Notes: generated from the letters alone by a model not told the origin. Numbered from the stretch's first letter, positions 53,726 through 61,877 are shown. The stretch: 64,000 nucleotides of DNA from JAJTHJ01 sp046316025 (GCA_046316025.1 JBKCXU010000047.1:1-64000); one strand, 5' to 3'. Program-made: numbers and translations.

Positions 53726-54618
53726 ACCAGGTAGTGATCGACCAGCAGCGCCGCAAAGAGTGCGGCCAGATAGACGATCGAGTAGCGGAAGGTCTCACGC
53801 GCCAGCGCGTCGGAGTAGTCGCGGTGCAATCGCCACGCGTAGCGCAGAAATACACCGCCCAGCGCAAGTGCGGCCGCCAGATACGGCCAGCTGGACATTT
53901 GCAGCACGAAGGGCAGCGTGGTGGTCGCCACCAGCACCAGCGTGTAGAGAAAGATGTGCAGCCGGGTCAGCTCCGGCCCATGGGTGATCGGCAGCATCGG
54001 CAGGCCCGAAGCGCGGTAGTCGTCCACGCGGTACAGCGCGAGCGCCCAGAAGTGCGGCGGCGTCCAGACGAAGATGATCAGCGCCAGCACCCAGGCTTCG
54101 GCCGGCGCACTGTTGGTGATCGCCGCCCAGCCGAGCACCGGCGGCATCGCCCCGCTCATGCCGCCGATCACGATGTTCTGCGGTGTGACCGGCTTGAGCA
54201 GCACGGTGTAGATCACCGCGTAGCCGACAAAGGTGGCGAAGGTGAGCCACATCGTCAGCGGGTTGACCAGCGTGTTGAGCACCCACATGCCGGCGCCGCC
54301 GATCACGCCCGAAAAGACGATCGCCTGCACCGGCGTGATCTCGCCGCGCGCCAGCGGGCGCATCCGCGTGCGGGCCATCTTCGCGTCGATATGCCGCTCG
54401 ATGATCGAGTTCACCGCAAACGCCGCACCGGCCAGCAGCCAGATGCCGAGCGTGGCGGCTGCCAGCCGCGACAGCGACGGGATGCCGTCGGTAGACAGCA
54501 GCATGCCGATCACCGCACAAAAGATCGCCAGTTGCGTGACGCGCGGCTTGGTGAGCAGCCAGTACTGACGCGCCAGATGCGGCAGCGGGGCGTCGGCGGT
54601 GCGGGCGGTGGTGGACAT
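53722..54618 (-). CDS. ctaB: Protoheme IX farnesyltransferase
   Basis: 298 residues, about nine membrane helices. Adds farnesyl to heme b to give heme O. First Asp-rich loop NSIIERHIDAKMARTRMRPLARGEIT and second loop YRVDDYRASGLPML are the prenyltransferase sites; the E replacing the first Asp is common in this lineage. Its start at 54618 is now 1.1 kb from ctaA, because the spacer has been filled by a MITE, repeats and an orphan gene. Confidence 0.95.
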   Translation of the reverse strand: MSTTARTADAPLPHLARQYWLLTKPRVTQLAIFCAVIGMLLSTDGIPSLSRLAAATLGIWLLAGAAFAVNSIIERHIDAKMARTRMRPLARGEITPVQAIVFSGVIGGAGMWVLNTLVNPLTMWLTFATFVGYAVIYTVLLKPVTPQNIVIGGMSGAMPPVLGWAAITNSAPAEAWVLALIIFVWTPPHFWALALYRVDDYRASGLPMLPITHGPELTRLHIFLYTLVLVATTTLPFVLQMSSWPYLAAALALGGVFLRYAWRLHRDYSDALARETFRYSIVYLAALFAALLVDHYLV

Positions 54619-54725
54619 GGGTGCCGGCAGAAAAGGTTTGGATTCTACGCGGGCACGGCCCCGCGCGCGGCAGCGATCTCTGGTGTCGGACGCAGAGTTC
54701 AGCGGAGTGGCGAAGAGCAGCTTAG

Positions 54726-54844
54726 CAGTCTGTTGAATTTATGCCTTTACACACAAGACGGCACACAACATGTAGGACAGCGACGCGCGGCAGGTATAGA
54801 TATTGTGTGGCGTCTTGTGGTTTTTCGAGAATTTCAACAGACTG
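54726..54844. mobile_element. MITE-like inverted-repeat element
   Basis: 119 bp. Ends in perfect 12-bp terminal inverted repeats CAGTCTGTTGAA (54726-54737) and TTCAACAGACTG (54833-54844), with a second inner inverted pair CACAAGACGGCACACAA and TTGTGTGGCGTCTTGTG. AT-richer than its surroundings and without coding capacity. TTAG before and TTAT after may be a short target duplication. Confidence 0.75.
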
Positions 54845-54902
54845 TTATGCGGGTCCGCCAGATCGACAGATCTTGAGTGTCCAGAAGTCGTTCACGCTAC
54901 AG

Positions 54903-55020
54903 CCCCTCCCCTTCAAGGGGAGGGGTTGGGGTGGGGATGGGTTGTCGGCCTGTCAAGGCGGGAGCGCCATGTTTCCCAGACCACCCATCCCCCTTCTGGC
55001 CTCCCCCTTGAAGGGGAGGA
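54903..55020. repeat. CCCCTCCCC-type palindromic repeat pair
   Basis: CCCCTCCCCTTCAAGGGG and AGGGGTTGGGGTGGGGATGG, then about 40 bp later ACCACCCATCCCCC and CCTCCCCCTTGAAGGGG in the reverse sense. A pair of inverted extragenic palindromes, of a family different from the CCCTCACCC copies. Confidence 0.8.
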
Positions 55021-55121
55021 GAAACACGCAGCGCAGCTGTGCACCTGTCCCGATGGCAAAGAGCGGGGCGAGATCGCCGGGTGCCCATCTCGCCGTCAAC
55101 GATTTTCCGAATTCTCCAGAG

Positions 55122-55592
55122 GTTAGGGGCGTCACTGCGGGCGGGGAAAGCGGCTGAGGTGTTCGTGAACTATTCTGTACTTGCCAGCGTGGAGGACAAG
55201 CACACGCGTACCTCGCCCTCGGATAGCGAACTGCTTGTCGCCCTGAGAACCTTCCCAGTTCCATGTGTATGTGGCGCTCGCCGTACGGTTGTCTATTGTT
55301 AGAACAACGATGTCGGTCAGATAGAAGCGTGCTCTCTTGACAGACGGATCTCCGCGCCAAGTCTTCTCAAACACTGCACGAATAGCTTCGCGACCAATGA
55401 AGTCGCCATCGTTGAATCGGAAGTAGGCCCGTTCATCGATGTACTCGCTGATTAGGGAAAAGTCTTCCTGCTCTGCGAGGCGCTCGAAGTCAACCAGAAA
55501 GCGGGTGACTGACTCCGGCGATGGCGATAACGACATGACGCCTCCGCGAATTGTGGTGGACGCGCAGTGGTGACTGCATCGTGACGCCTAAC
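55122..55592 (-). mobile_element. Integron-cassette-like unit 2
   Basis: Read on the minus strand: GTTAGGCGTCAC (55592-55581) before the gene and GTGACGCCCCTAAC (55135-55122) after it, with the TGA stop inside the right copy. The left motif matches the attC core GTTRRRY and differs by one base from TTAGGCATCAC of unit 1. No integrase and no full attC hairpin seen. Confidence 0.4.
55132..55536 (-). CDS. SnoaL/NTF2-like protein
   Basis: 134 residues, single NTF2-like cone fold: FLVDFERLAEQEDFSLISEY, YFRFNDGDFIGREAIRAVFEKTW, then a beta-sheet with TASATYTWNWEG and RGTRVLVLHAGKYRIVHEHLSRF. Such proteins bind or isomerise small molecules; no catalytic set is certain. Lower GC than the flanking cta genes and out of place between ctaA and ctaB, so acquired. 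Good ribosome site GGAGGCGTC before ATG. Confidence 0.8.
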   Translation of the reverse strand: MSLSPSPESVTRFLVDFERLAEQEDFSLISEYIDERAYFRFNDGDFIGREAIRAVFEKTWRGDPSVKRARFYLTDIVVLTIDNRTASATYTWNWEGSQGDKQFAIRGRGTRVLVLHAGKYRIVHEHLSRFPRPQ

Positions 55593-55760
55593 CCGACTGC
55601 AGCGCCACCGACTTCACCGATTAACCCGGCCCGATAGCGGTCGATTTGTCACCATGGTACTGCGAAAAGGCCTTTGCGGGCCTCGACGTGGCGAGTGGCG
55701 CCGTCAAGACGAACGATACCAATCCCGGCCGCACAATCCGGCACCCAAACTCGCCGCGGA
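55537..55760. other. Spacer between ctaA and the SnoaL-like gene
   Basis: 224 bp without a supported gene. Contains the left cassette-like motif (55581-55592) and a GAAAAGGCC / GGGCCTC palindromic stretch near 55665-55684 but no clear terminator for ctaA. Confidence 0.5.
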
Positions 55761-56882
55761 TCACCGCAGGAGCGTCAACCGGAAATTGATCGCCACCAGC
55801 ACGGCCACCAGCAGCGCCGCGCCGCCGGTGTGCAGCACGGCGGCCGACAGCGGCCAGGCGAACACCACGTTGGACACGCCGGTCGCCAGCTGGGCCAGCA
55901 GCAGCACGACCAGCGCACGCGCCAGCCGCTCGCAGCCCGGCACGCGCCACAAGCGCCACGCCAGCCGCCCGAGCACCGCGAACACGAGATAGGCAACGTG
56001 CCGGTGCGTCCAGTGGATGGCCACTAGCGCGGCGAAGACGATCGGCTCGCCACTGGCGGTTTCGCCCAGGTCGCGCCACAGGGTGAAGCCCTGGGCAAAG
56101 TTCATCGGCGGCAGCCACTGCCCCTGGCACAGCGGGAAGTCCGGGCAGGCCAGCACCGCGTAGTTGGTGCTGACCCAGCCGCCGAGGGCGATTTGCAGGT
56201 AGAGCAGAACGAAGGCGAGCGCGGCCAGAGATCTGATGTGTTGTTCCCGCGGAAGCGGGAACCCAGTGCCTTGTCCAACATCGCTGGGTTCCCGCTTCCG
56301 CAGGAACGACGGAGCGGTCGATTCCTCCCGCATCGCCAACCACACCAACAGCGCCAGCAGCGTCAGCCCGCCCAGCAGATGCACGGTGACGATGAGCGGC
56401 TGCAACTTCATCGTCACCGTCCAGGCGCCGAAGGCGCCTTGCAGGCACACGGCAAAGAAGATCACCGTGGCGAGCCAGGGCGAGCGGCGGCGGTCGCGCC
56501 GCCAGCGCTGCCACGCCATAACCATCAGCACAATGATCAGGAAACCGACCGCCATCGCAAAGTAGCGATGCAGCATCTCGATCCAGGCCTTGGTCATCGT
56601 CACCGGGCCGGTCGGCTGCGCGGTCTCCGCCGCACGGATCGACTCGCCCGCCGACAGCGGGTTGGAGTGGCCGTAGCAGCCCGGCCAGTCCGGGCAGCCG
56701 AGGCCGGAGTCGGTCAGGCGCGTGAAGGCACCAAACAGAATCAGGTCGAACGTCAGAAACGCCGTCACCCACGCGAGCTTGCGGAACTTGTCCGGTGCGC
56801 GCGAGAAAAACACGTAGGCCAACGGCAGCGCCGCGATCGCCACCGCCTTGACGGCCAGCCAAAAGAGCGCGCCGGGTTCCAT
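55761..56882 (-). CDS. ctaA: Heme A synthase with an in-frame palindromic insertion
   Basis: 373 residues, eight membrane helices. Oxidises heme O to heme A. Heme-binding His in EMLHRYFAMAVG, IVTVHLLGGLTLL, AIHWTHRHVAYLVF and AVLHTGGAALL, plus the paired Cys of LGCPDWPGCYG and LACPDFPLCQG are present. After helix 4 (LLALLVWLAMREES) about 25 residues, SFLRKREPSDVGQGTGFPLPRE, are encoded by a palindromic repeat at 56243-56307, inserted in frame in the loop before helix 5 (LAALAFVLLYLQ). Length is correspondingly above the usual 340. Confidence 0.95.
   Translation of the reverse strand: MEPGALFWLAVKAVAIAALPLAYVFFSRAPDKFRKLAWVTAFLTFDLILFGAFTRLTDSGLGCPDWPGCYGHSNPLSAGESIRAAETAQPTGPVTMTKAWIEMLHRYFAMAVGFLIIVLMVMAWQRWRRDRRRSPWLATVIFFAVCLQGAFGAWTVTMKLQPLIVTVHLLGGLTLLALLVWLAMREESTAPSFLRKREPSDVGQGTGFPLPREQHIRSLAALAFVLLYLQIALGGWVSTNYAVLACPDFPLCQGQWLPPMNFAQGFTLWRDLGETASGEPIVFAALVAIHWTHRHVAYLVFAVLGRLAWRLWRVPGCERLARALVVLLLAQLATGVSNVVFAWPLSAAVLHTGGAALLVAVLVAINFRLTLLR
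56243..56307. repeat. Palindromic repeat inserted in ctaA
   Basis: Two 24-bp arms (56243-56266 and 56284-56307) that are inverted copies with one mismatch, each itself containing the TTCCCGC...GCGGGAA palindrome, joined by 17 bp. The first 27 bp are identical to 29783-29809. Resembles the ATTCCCGC...GCGGGAAT dispersed repeats of Neisseria and other betaproteobacteria. Confidence 0.9.
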
Positions 56883-56888
56883 CGACCG

Positions 56889-57479
56889 CTATCCGATCCT
56901 TGAGGCCTTGAGCACCTTGTCCAGGTCGCGCTTGATGCCCTTGGGCTCGGCGCCCGGCGGCCAGCGCAGCATCAGGTTGCCGAGCGGGTCGATCAGCCAG
57001 ATCGCGCCGTCGAGTGCCATGCCGGCATCGAGCGGCAGAAAAGCGCGCAACTGGTCAGCATTGGCGCGCAGCACGCGCGTGCCTTCGTACTCGCGCAGCA
57101 GCAGCGTGGTGGGCGGCTCCTCGTCGATCAAGAGCAGCACGCGGTCGATGCGGTCGCGCTCGCGCCCGGTGGCGGTGCGGACCTGGCGCATGTTCCACAG
57201 CTTCTGCTGGCAGGCCTCGGCGCAGTTGCCGCGATCGACCGTCACCATGAACCACTGCCCGCGCAGTGCGCTCGGTGCAAACGGCGTGCCGTCGAGTTCG
57301 CGCAGTTGCAGCGTGGCCGGCACCGTGCGCTGCGGATCGATCAGCGTGCCGTAGTTGCTGCGGCCGGTCGGCTGCCAGACGTAGTAGGCGAGGTAGGACG
57401 CGATCACCGGTGCGACGCACAGGGCGATCAGCAGGTACAGCGCGCGGTAGCGGCGCCAATGCGACTTACGTTGGGTCAC
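56889..57479 (-). CDS. SCO-like membrane-anchored thioredoxin-fold protein of the cta cluster
   Basis: 196 residues. One N-terminal membrane helix (residues 12-33), then a periplasmic domain with QLRELDGTPFAPSALRGQWFMVTVDRGNCAEAC: Cys86-x3-Cys90 in the place of the SCO copper motif. The distal SCO His is not found (DGAIWLIDPLGNLMLRWP). Always a neighbour of ctaA/surf1 in betaproteobacteria as far as I know; likely an oxidase assembly factor (inference). Overlaps surf1 by 14 bp and ends 6 bp before ctaA. Confidence 0.75.
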   Translation of the reverse strand: MTQRKSHWRRYRALYLLIALCVAPVIASYLAYYVWQPTGRSNYGTLIDPQRTVPATLQLRELDGTPFAPSALRGQWFMVTVDRGNCAEACQQKLWNMRQVRTATGRERDRIDRVLLLIDEEPPTTLLLREYEGTRVLRANADQLRAFLPLDAGMALDGAIWLIDPLGNLMLRWPPGAEPKGIKRDLDKVLKASRIG

Positions 57480-58200
57480 GGTTTTCCTTTGCGCGGCGCA
57501 GCGACCGCTGGCCCAGCACCGCCGTCAGCACGGCGAGGGTGGCTGCCAGCGCGTACCACTGGAAGGCGTAGCCGCGGTGCTTTTCCACACCGCTCGCCGG
57601 CCGCGCCCAGCGGCGCACGAGGTCATCGGCAAGGTCGGAAGTCTGCATCACGATCAGCGGCGCCACCGTCAGGCCGCTGGCACGCTCGTAGGCCGGCAGG
57701 TCGAGGTTCTGCCACACGGCGGGCAGAGGGCCGCTCGTCTGCGGGCTGCCGAGTTCGTACAGGCGCGGCGCCTGCGCCAGGGCAATCCCTTCGACCGCGA
57801 CGCGGCCCGCCGGTTGCGCCGGCGCGGGTAAACGCGCACGGTCGGCGGGGTCGCGCGCGGCCCAGCCGCGCAGCACGAGCACCACCGCGCCGTCCGCAGT
57901 GCGCAGCGGTGTGGCGAGCCACAGGCCGGCGCGGCCGTCGAGCTGCCGGTTGTCGAGCCAGACCGACTTGGCGTGCACAAACTCGCCTTCGGCGCGCACC
58001 CGAACCGGCAGGCGCTGCGCGATCTGCGCGACGCTGTTGGCGTCGAGCATCGCCGGCGTCATGGCGAATGCGGCGTCCCACTGCGCTTCGAGCGCCAGCT
58101 TCTGCTCGGCGCGACGCGTCTGCCAGTTGCCGAGCGCGACGGTGGCGGCGATGCCGGCCACCGCAGCCACCAGCGCGATTGCCGTGCGGGTGCGGGTCAT
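57466..58200 (-). CDS. SURF1 family oxidase assembly protein
   Basis: 244 residues, two membrane helices (about 8-25 and 213-232) enclosing a periplasmic domain, the SURF1 layout. LGNWQTRRAEQKL after helix 1 and the C-terminal EKHRGYAFQWYALA are diagnostic. SURF1 binds heme A and hands it to subunit I. Upstream of the SCO-like gene and ctaA on the same strand. Confidence 0.93.
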   Translation of the reverse strand: MTRTRTAIALVAAVAGIAATVALGNWQTRRAEQKLALEAQWDAAFAMTPAMLDANSVAQIAQRLPVRVRAEGEFVHAKSVWLDNRQLDGRAGLWLATPLRTADGAVVLVLRGWAARDPADRARLPAPAQPAGRVAVEGIALAQAPRLYELGSPQTSGPLPAVWQNLDLPAYERASGLTVAPLIVMQTSDLADDLVRRWARPASGVEKHRGYAFQWYALAATLAVLTAVLGQRSLRRAKENRDPT

Positions 58201-58227
58201 GGCTGTGGTTCGCTACGATGCCGACCC

Positions 58228-58425
58228 ATGAAAGCCGTGATCGGACTCGCCTTTGTCGCCATCCTTGGCGTGCTCGCCACCGCGCTCGTGTTCCTGATGC
58301 GCGACCGCGGCAGCGGCCGGCGCACCGCGCGCATGCTCGGGCTGCGGGTGGCGCTGTCGGTGACGCTGATCGCCTTCATCTGGTTGGCGTACTGGCTGGG
58401 CTGGATCGAGCCGCGCAGGGTTTGA
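58228..58425 (+). CDS. Twin transmembrane protein (DUF2909)
   Basis: 65 residues, two membrane helices (3-23 and 41-61) joined by a basic loop RDRGSGRRTARML. DUF2909 proteins sit in this orientation between ctaE and surf1 in betaproteobacteria, the only plus-strand gene of the block. Role unknown. 27 bp from the divergent surf1 start. Confidence 0.88.
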   Translation: MKAVIGLAFVAILGVLATALVFLMRDRGSGRRTARMLGLRVALSVTLIAFIWLAYWLGWIEPRRV

Positions 58426-58436
58426 GGCCACAAACG

Positions 58437-58462
58437 ACAAAGGCGCCCACCGGCGCCTTTGT
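58437..58462. terminator. Bidirectional terminator between DUF2909 and ctaE
   Basis: ACAAAGGCGCC and GGCGCCTTTGT around a CACC loop, between two converging genes. Weak T runs on both sides come from the stem ends. Confidence 0.75.
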
Positions 58463-58482
58463 CTGGTGGCTGCCGCCGGCGG

Positions 58483-59346
58483 CTACAGCCAGTACACCAC
58501 GATGTACAGGCCGATCCACACCACATCGACGAAGTGCCAGTACCAGGCCGCCGCTTCGAACGCGAAGTGATGGTCGGGGCGAAAGTGGCCGCGCATCAGC
58601 CGCAGCAGCACGACCGTCAGCATGATCGCGCCGACGATCACGTGCAGGCCGTGAAAGCCCGTCAGCATGAAGAAGGTCGAACCGAAGATGCCGGACGACA
58701 GCTTCAGGTTGAGGTCGCGGTAGGCGTGCATGTACTCCCAAGCCTGCACGCCGACGAAGGCGAAGCCGAAGAGCAGTGTGGCCGCCAGCCAGAAGATCGC
58801 CTTGCTGCGCTGGTTGGCGAGCAGCGCGTGGTGCGACAGCGTGAGCCAGATACCGGAGGTGACGAGCAAAAGGGTGTTGATCGTCGGGATCGGCCAGGCC
58901 GGGATCGTCTGGAACGGCTCGATCGTGCCGGCCGGCCCTTCCGTGGGCCAGGCGGAGTTGAAGTCCGGCCACAGCAGGCCGTGCTCGAAGTCGCCCAGCG
59001 CCGGTACGGCAAAGACCCGCGCGTAGTACAGCGCGCCGAAGAACGAGGCAAAGAACATCACCTCGGAGAAGATGAACCAGCTCATCCCCCAGCGGAAGCT
59101 GGTATCGACGTTCTTGCCGTAGGCGCCGCGCTCGGACTCGCGGATCACGATGCCGAACCAGCCCACCAGCATGTAAATGAGCGTCGCAAAGCCCGCAGCG
59201 ATCAGGATCCAGCCCAGGTCGAACCGGTTGACGACCATCGAAGCGCCGAACATCGTCAGCCCCATCGCGATCATGCCGACCATCGGCCAATTGGACGGAC
59301 CGGGCACGAAGTAGCGCGGGGCGGTGGCGGTGTGGGTGGAACCCAT
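58483..59346 (-). CDS. ctaE: Cytochrome c oxidase subunit III
   Basis: 287 residues, seven membrane helices. WGMSWFIFSEVMFFASFFGALYYAR with the conserved Glu, then LSHHALL, QAWEYMHAY and FFMLTGFHGLHVIVGAI and FEAAAWYWHFVDVVWIGLYIVVYW are all classical. ATG at 59346 with an AAGGAGACTTTCC-type site. Last structural gene of the ctaC-D-G-E run. Confidence 0.97.
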   Translation of the reverse strand: MGSTHTATAPRYFVPGPSNWPMVGMIAMGLTMFGASMVVNRFDLGWILIAAGFATLIYMLVGWFGIVIRESERGAYGKNVDTSFRWGMSWFIFSEVMFFASFFGALYYARVFAVPALGDFEHGLLWPDFNSAWPTEGPAGTIEPFQTIPAWPIPTINTLLLVTSGIWLTLSHHALLANQRSKAIFWLAATLLFGFAFVGVQAWEYMHAYRDLNLKLSSGIFGSTFFMLTGFHGLHVIVGAIMLTVVLLRLMRGHFRPDHHFAFEAAAWYWHFVDVVWIGLYIVVYWL

Positions 59347-59374
59347 CGGAAAGTCTCCTTGCGTAAATCCGGGT

Positions 59375-59584
59375 CTAGCGCAGCACGACGAACTTGATGA
59401 TGGCGAGCAGCACGCCGACAAACAGCGCCGCGCCGGCGATGCCCATGAGGATCACGTGCACCGGGTTCAGTTGCGCGGCGTCGGCCTCGTAGTCGGCGCG
59501 CTTGCGCACGCCGAAGAACGACCAGAACACCGCGCGCGCGGTCTGGCCGAAACTGGCTTTGCGCGGGGTCGGCGGCGGGCTCAT
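59375..59584 (-). CDS. DUF2970 small membrane protein
   Basis: 69 residues, one C-terminal membrane helix (45-66) after a soluble start with KASFGQTARAVFWSFFGVRKRADYEAD. DUF2970 is regularly found between ctaG and ctaE in betaproteobacteria; its function is unknown. One base separates it from the ctaG stop. Confidence 0.9.
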   Translation of the reverse strand: MSPPPTPRKASFGQTARAVFWSFFGVRKRADYEADAAQLNPVHVILMGIAGAALFVGVLLAIIKFVVLR

Positions 59585-59585
59585 T

Positions 59586-60149
59586 TCAACTGTCGCCGGC
59601 GGCCGGCACGGCGCCGCGCGGGACTTCGAAGAAGGTGTACGACAGCGTGATCTGCGTCACGTCGGGCGGCAGCTTGGGGTCGATGAAGAACACGACGGGA
59701 AAGCGGCGCGTCTCGCCCGCGCCCAGCGCCTGCTGCTGGAAGCAGAAGCACTCCAGCTTCTGGAAGTAGCCGCCCGCCTGCATCGGCGCGTAGCTCGGGA
59801 TCGCCTGCCCGACCGTCGCCCGCGACTCCACGTTGACCAGGTCGTAGTCCACGTGCACGAGTTCGCCGGGATGCACTTGCAGGTGATTGACGCGCGGCTT
59901 GAAGCGCCAGGGGCCGCGCTCGTTGGCGTCGAACTCGACGGTGATCGTGCGGCTCGTGTCCACCTGCGTGTTGCGCGCCCGCTCGGCCGCGCCCGGATCG
60001 ACGCGGGTGACGAGATTGATGCCGGTAATCTCGCAGATCTTGCGATAAATCGGCACCAGCGCCCAGCCGAAGGCGCCCATCAGCACCACCACCGTCAGCA
60101 GCTTGAGCAGCAGGCGGCGGTTATCGGTCGCGGCGGCGTTCTCGGCCAT
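59586..60149 (-). CDS. ctaG: Cytochrome c oxidase assembly protein CtaG (Cox11)
   Basis: 187 residues. One membrane anchor (14-34) and a periplasmic copper-binding beta domain with the CFCF motif (Cys134, Cys136; KLECFCFQQQ) and the third Cys in RKICEITG. Inserts CuB into subunit I. ATG at 60149, five bases after the small assembly gene. Confidence 0.96.
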   Translation of the reverse strand: MAENAAATDNRRLLLKLLTVVVLMGAFGWALVPIYRKICEITGINLVTRVDPGAAERARNTQVDTSRTITVEFDANERGPWRFKPRVNHLQVHPGELVHVDYDLVNVESRATVGQAIPSYAPMQAGGYFQKLECFCFQQQALGAGETRRFPVVFFIDPKLPPDVTQITLSYTFFEVPRGAVPAAGDS

Positions 60150-60154
60150 TGCGG

Positions 60155-60271
60155 TCACTGTCCGAAAAACCAATGGCGCACAACCACGCCGACGAAGAAG
60201 ACCGCCGCGACCGAGGCGAGGATCAGCGCGGTACGGCGGTTTTGCGACTTCTCTTGCGGCGACATCGGCAT
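60155..60271 (-). CDS. Cytochrome oxidase small assembly protein
   Basis: 38 residues: MPMSPQEKSQNRRTALIL then ASVAAVFFVGVVVRHWFFGQ. One membrane helix after a basic start. Too short for routine gene calling but clear: it starts 4 bp after the ctaD stop, ends 5 bp before ctaG, and small proteins of this kind are known at this place in betaproteobacterial oxidase operons. A second ATG two codons later (60265) is also possible. Confidence 0.8.
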   Translation of the reverse strand: MPMSPQEKSQNRRTALILASVAAVFFVGVVVRHWFFGQ

Positions 60272-60275
60272 CGGC

Positions 60276-61877
60276 TTACTTGACCACCGGCGGCGTTTCG
60301 AACGTATGGAACGGCGCCGGCGAGGGCACCGTCCACTCCAGGCCGCCGTCCCTGGCGTCCCAGTAGTTGGCGGCCGGCTTGGGCCCGCCCTTGATGCACT
60401 TGAGCACCACGTACAGGAACAGCAGCTGCGTCAGCCCGAAGCCCAGGCCGCCGATCGAGGCGATCAGATTGAAGTCGGCGAACTGCAAGTTGTAGTCGGC
60501 GTAGCGGCGCGGCATGCCCGCCAGGCCGAGGAAGTGCATCGGGAAGAAGGTGATGTTGAAGAAGATCATCGACAGCCAGAAGTGCGCCTTGCCGAGCGTC
60601 TCGTCGTACATGTGCCCGGTCCACTTGGGCAGCCAGAAATAGGCGCCGCCAAAGAGCGCAAACAGACTGCCGGCCACCAGCACGTAGTGGAAGTGCGCGA
60701 CTACGTAGTAGGTGTCCTGCAACTGGATGTCGATCGGCGCCATCGCCAGGATCAGCCCGGTGAAGCCGCCCATCGTGAAGACGAAGATGAAGCCGACCGC
60801 AAACAGCATCGGCGTCTCGAAGGTCATGCTGCCGCGCCACATCGTGGCGAGCCAGTTGAAGATCTTCACGCCGGTCGGCACCGCGATCAGCATCGTTGCG
60901 TACATGAAGAACAACTGCCCGGTCACCGGCATGCCGGTGGTGAACATGTGGTGCGCCCAGACGATGAACGACAGGATCGCGATCGACGCAGTCGCGTACA
61001 CCATCGACGCGTAGCCGAAGAGGGGCTTCCTCGCGAACACCGGCACGATCTGGCTCACGATGCCAAAGGCCGGCAGGATCATGATGTAGACCTCGGGGTG
61101 GCCGAAGAACCAGAAGATGTGCTGGAACATCACCGGGTCGCCGCCGCCCGCGGCGTTGAAGAAGCTGGTGCCGAAGTGGCGGTCGGTCAGCGTCATCGTG
61201 ATCGCCCCGGCCAGCACCGGCATCACCGCGATCAGCAGGTAGGCGGTGATGAGCCAGGTCCAGACGAACATCGGCATCTTCATCAGCGTCATGCCGGGGG
61301 CGCGCATGTTCAGGATCGTGGTGATGATGTTGATCGAGCCCATGATCGAACTCGCGCCCATGATGTGCAGGGCGAAGATGCCCATGTCCATCCCCATGCC
61401 CATCTGGATCGACAGCGGCGCGTAGATCGTCCAGCCGGCGGCGATCGCCCCGCCCGGCACGAAGAACGACGCCACCAGCAGCAGCGCCGCCGGCGGCAGC
61501 AGCCAGAAGCTGAAGTTGTTCATCCGCGCGAACGCCATGTCGCTGGCGCCGATTTGCAGCGGGATCATCCAGTTCGCAAAGCCGACGAAGGCCGGCATGA
61601 TCGCGCCGAAGACCATGATCAGCCCGTGCATCGACGTGAGCTGATTGAAGAACTCCGGCTGGAAGAACTGCAAGCCGGGCTGGAACAACTCCAGCCGGAT
61701 ACCGAGCGCCAGCACGCCGCCGGAGAGGAACATCACGAAGGAAAACCACAGGTACATCGTGCCGATGTCCTTGTGGTTGGTGGCATACAGCCAGCGCCGC
61801 CAGCCGTGCGGATGGTCGTGGGCGTGATCGTCGTGGTCGTGGCCAACGACAGGGGGGTGATGGACGACTGCGCTCAT
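60276..61877 (-). CDS. ctaD: Cytochrome c oxidase subunit I
   Basis: 533 residues, twelve membrane helices, aa3-type. Heme a His in LTSMHGLIMVFGA; the CuB centre in WFFGHPEVYIMILPAFGI with the His-Tyr pair (GHPEVY, so an A-type oxidase with D- and K-channels), IVWAHHMFTTGM, and heme ligands in VVAHFHYVLV. An N-terminal His-rich stretch (HDHDDHAHDHPH) may bind metal. Second gene of the operon after ctaC. Confidence 0.98.
   Translation of the reverse strand: MSAVVHHPPVVGHDHDDHAHDHPHGWRRWLYATNHKDIGTMYLWFSFVMFLSGGVLALGIRLELFQPGLQFFQPEFFNQLTSMHGLIMVFGAIMPAFVGFANWMIPLQIGASDMAFARMNNFSFWLLPPAALLLVASFFVPGGAIAAGWTIYAPLSIQMGMGMDMGIFALHIMGASSIMGSINIITTILNMRAPGMTLMKMPMFVWTWLITAYLLIAVMPVLAGAITMTLTDRHFGTSFFNAAGGGDPVMFQHIFWFFGHPEVYIMILPAFGIVSQIVPVFARKPLFGYASMVYATASIAILSFIVWAHHMFTTGMPVTGQLFFMYATMLIAVPTGVKIFNWLATMWRGSMTFETPMLFAVGFIFVFTMGGFTGLILAMAPIDIQLQDTYYVVAHFHYVLVAGSLFALFGGAYFWLPKWTGHMYDETLGKAHFWLSMIFFNITFFPMHFLGLAGMPRRYADYNLQFADFNLIASIGGLGFGLTQLLFLYVVLKCIKGGPKPAANYWDARDGGLEWTVPSPAPFHTFETPPVVK

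Larger units (their letters stand above)
54619..55131. other. ctaA-ctaB spacer, left part: MITE and palindromic repeats
   Basis: No gene supported. It holds a MITE-like element (54726-54844), a block of CCCCTCCCC palindromes (54903-55020) and, at 55063-55092, a GGCGAGAT / ATCTCGCC hairpin suited to end the downstream orphan gene. Short open frames here are inside repeats. Confidence 0.7.

Noticed and set aside
52382..53734. 450-codon plus-strand frame through the SCO gene
   Set aside because: Only its piece from 52928 to about 53070 looks coding; the rest is antisense to SCO. Explained by a frameshift in a small gene.
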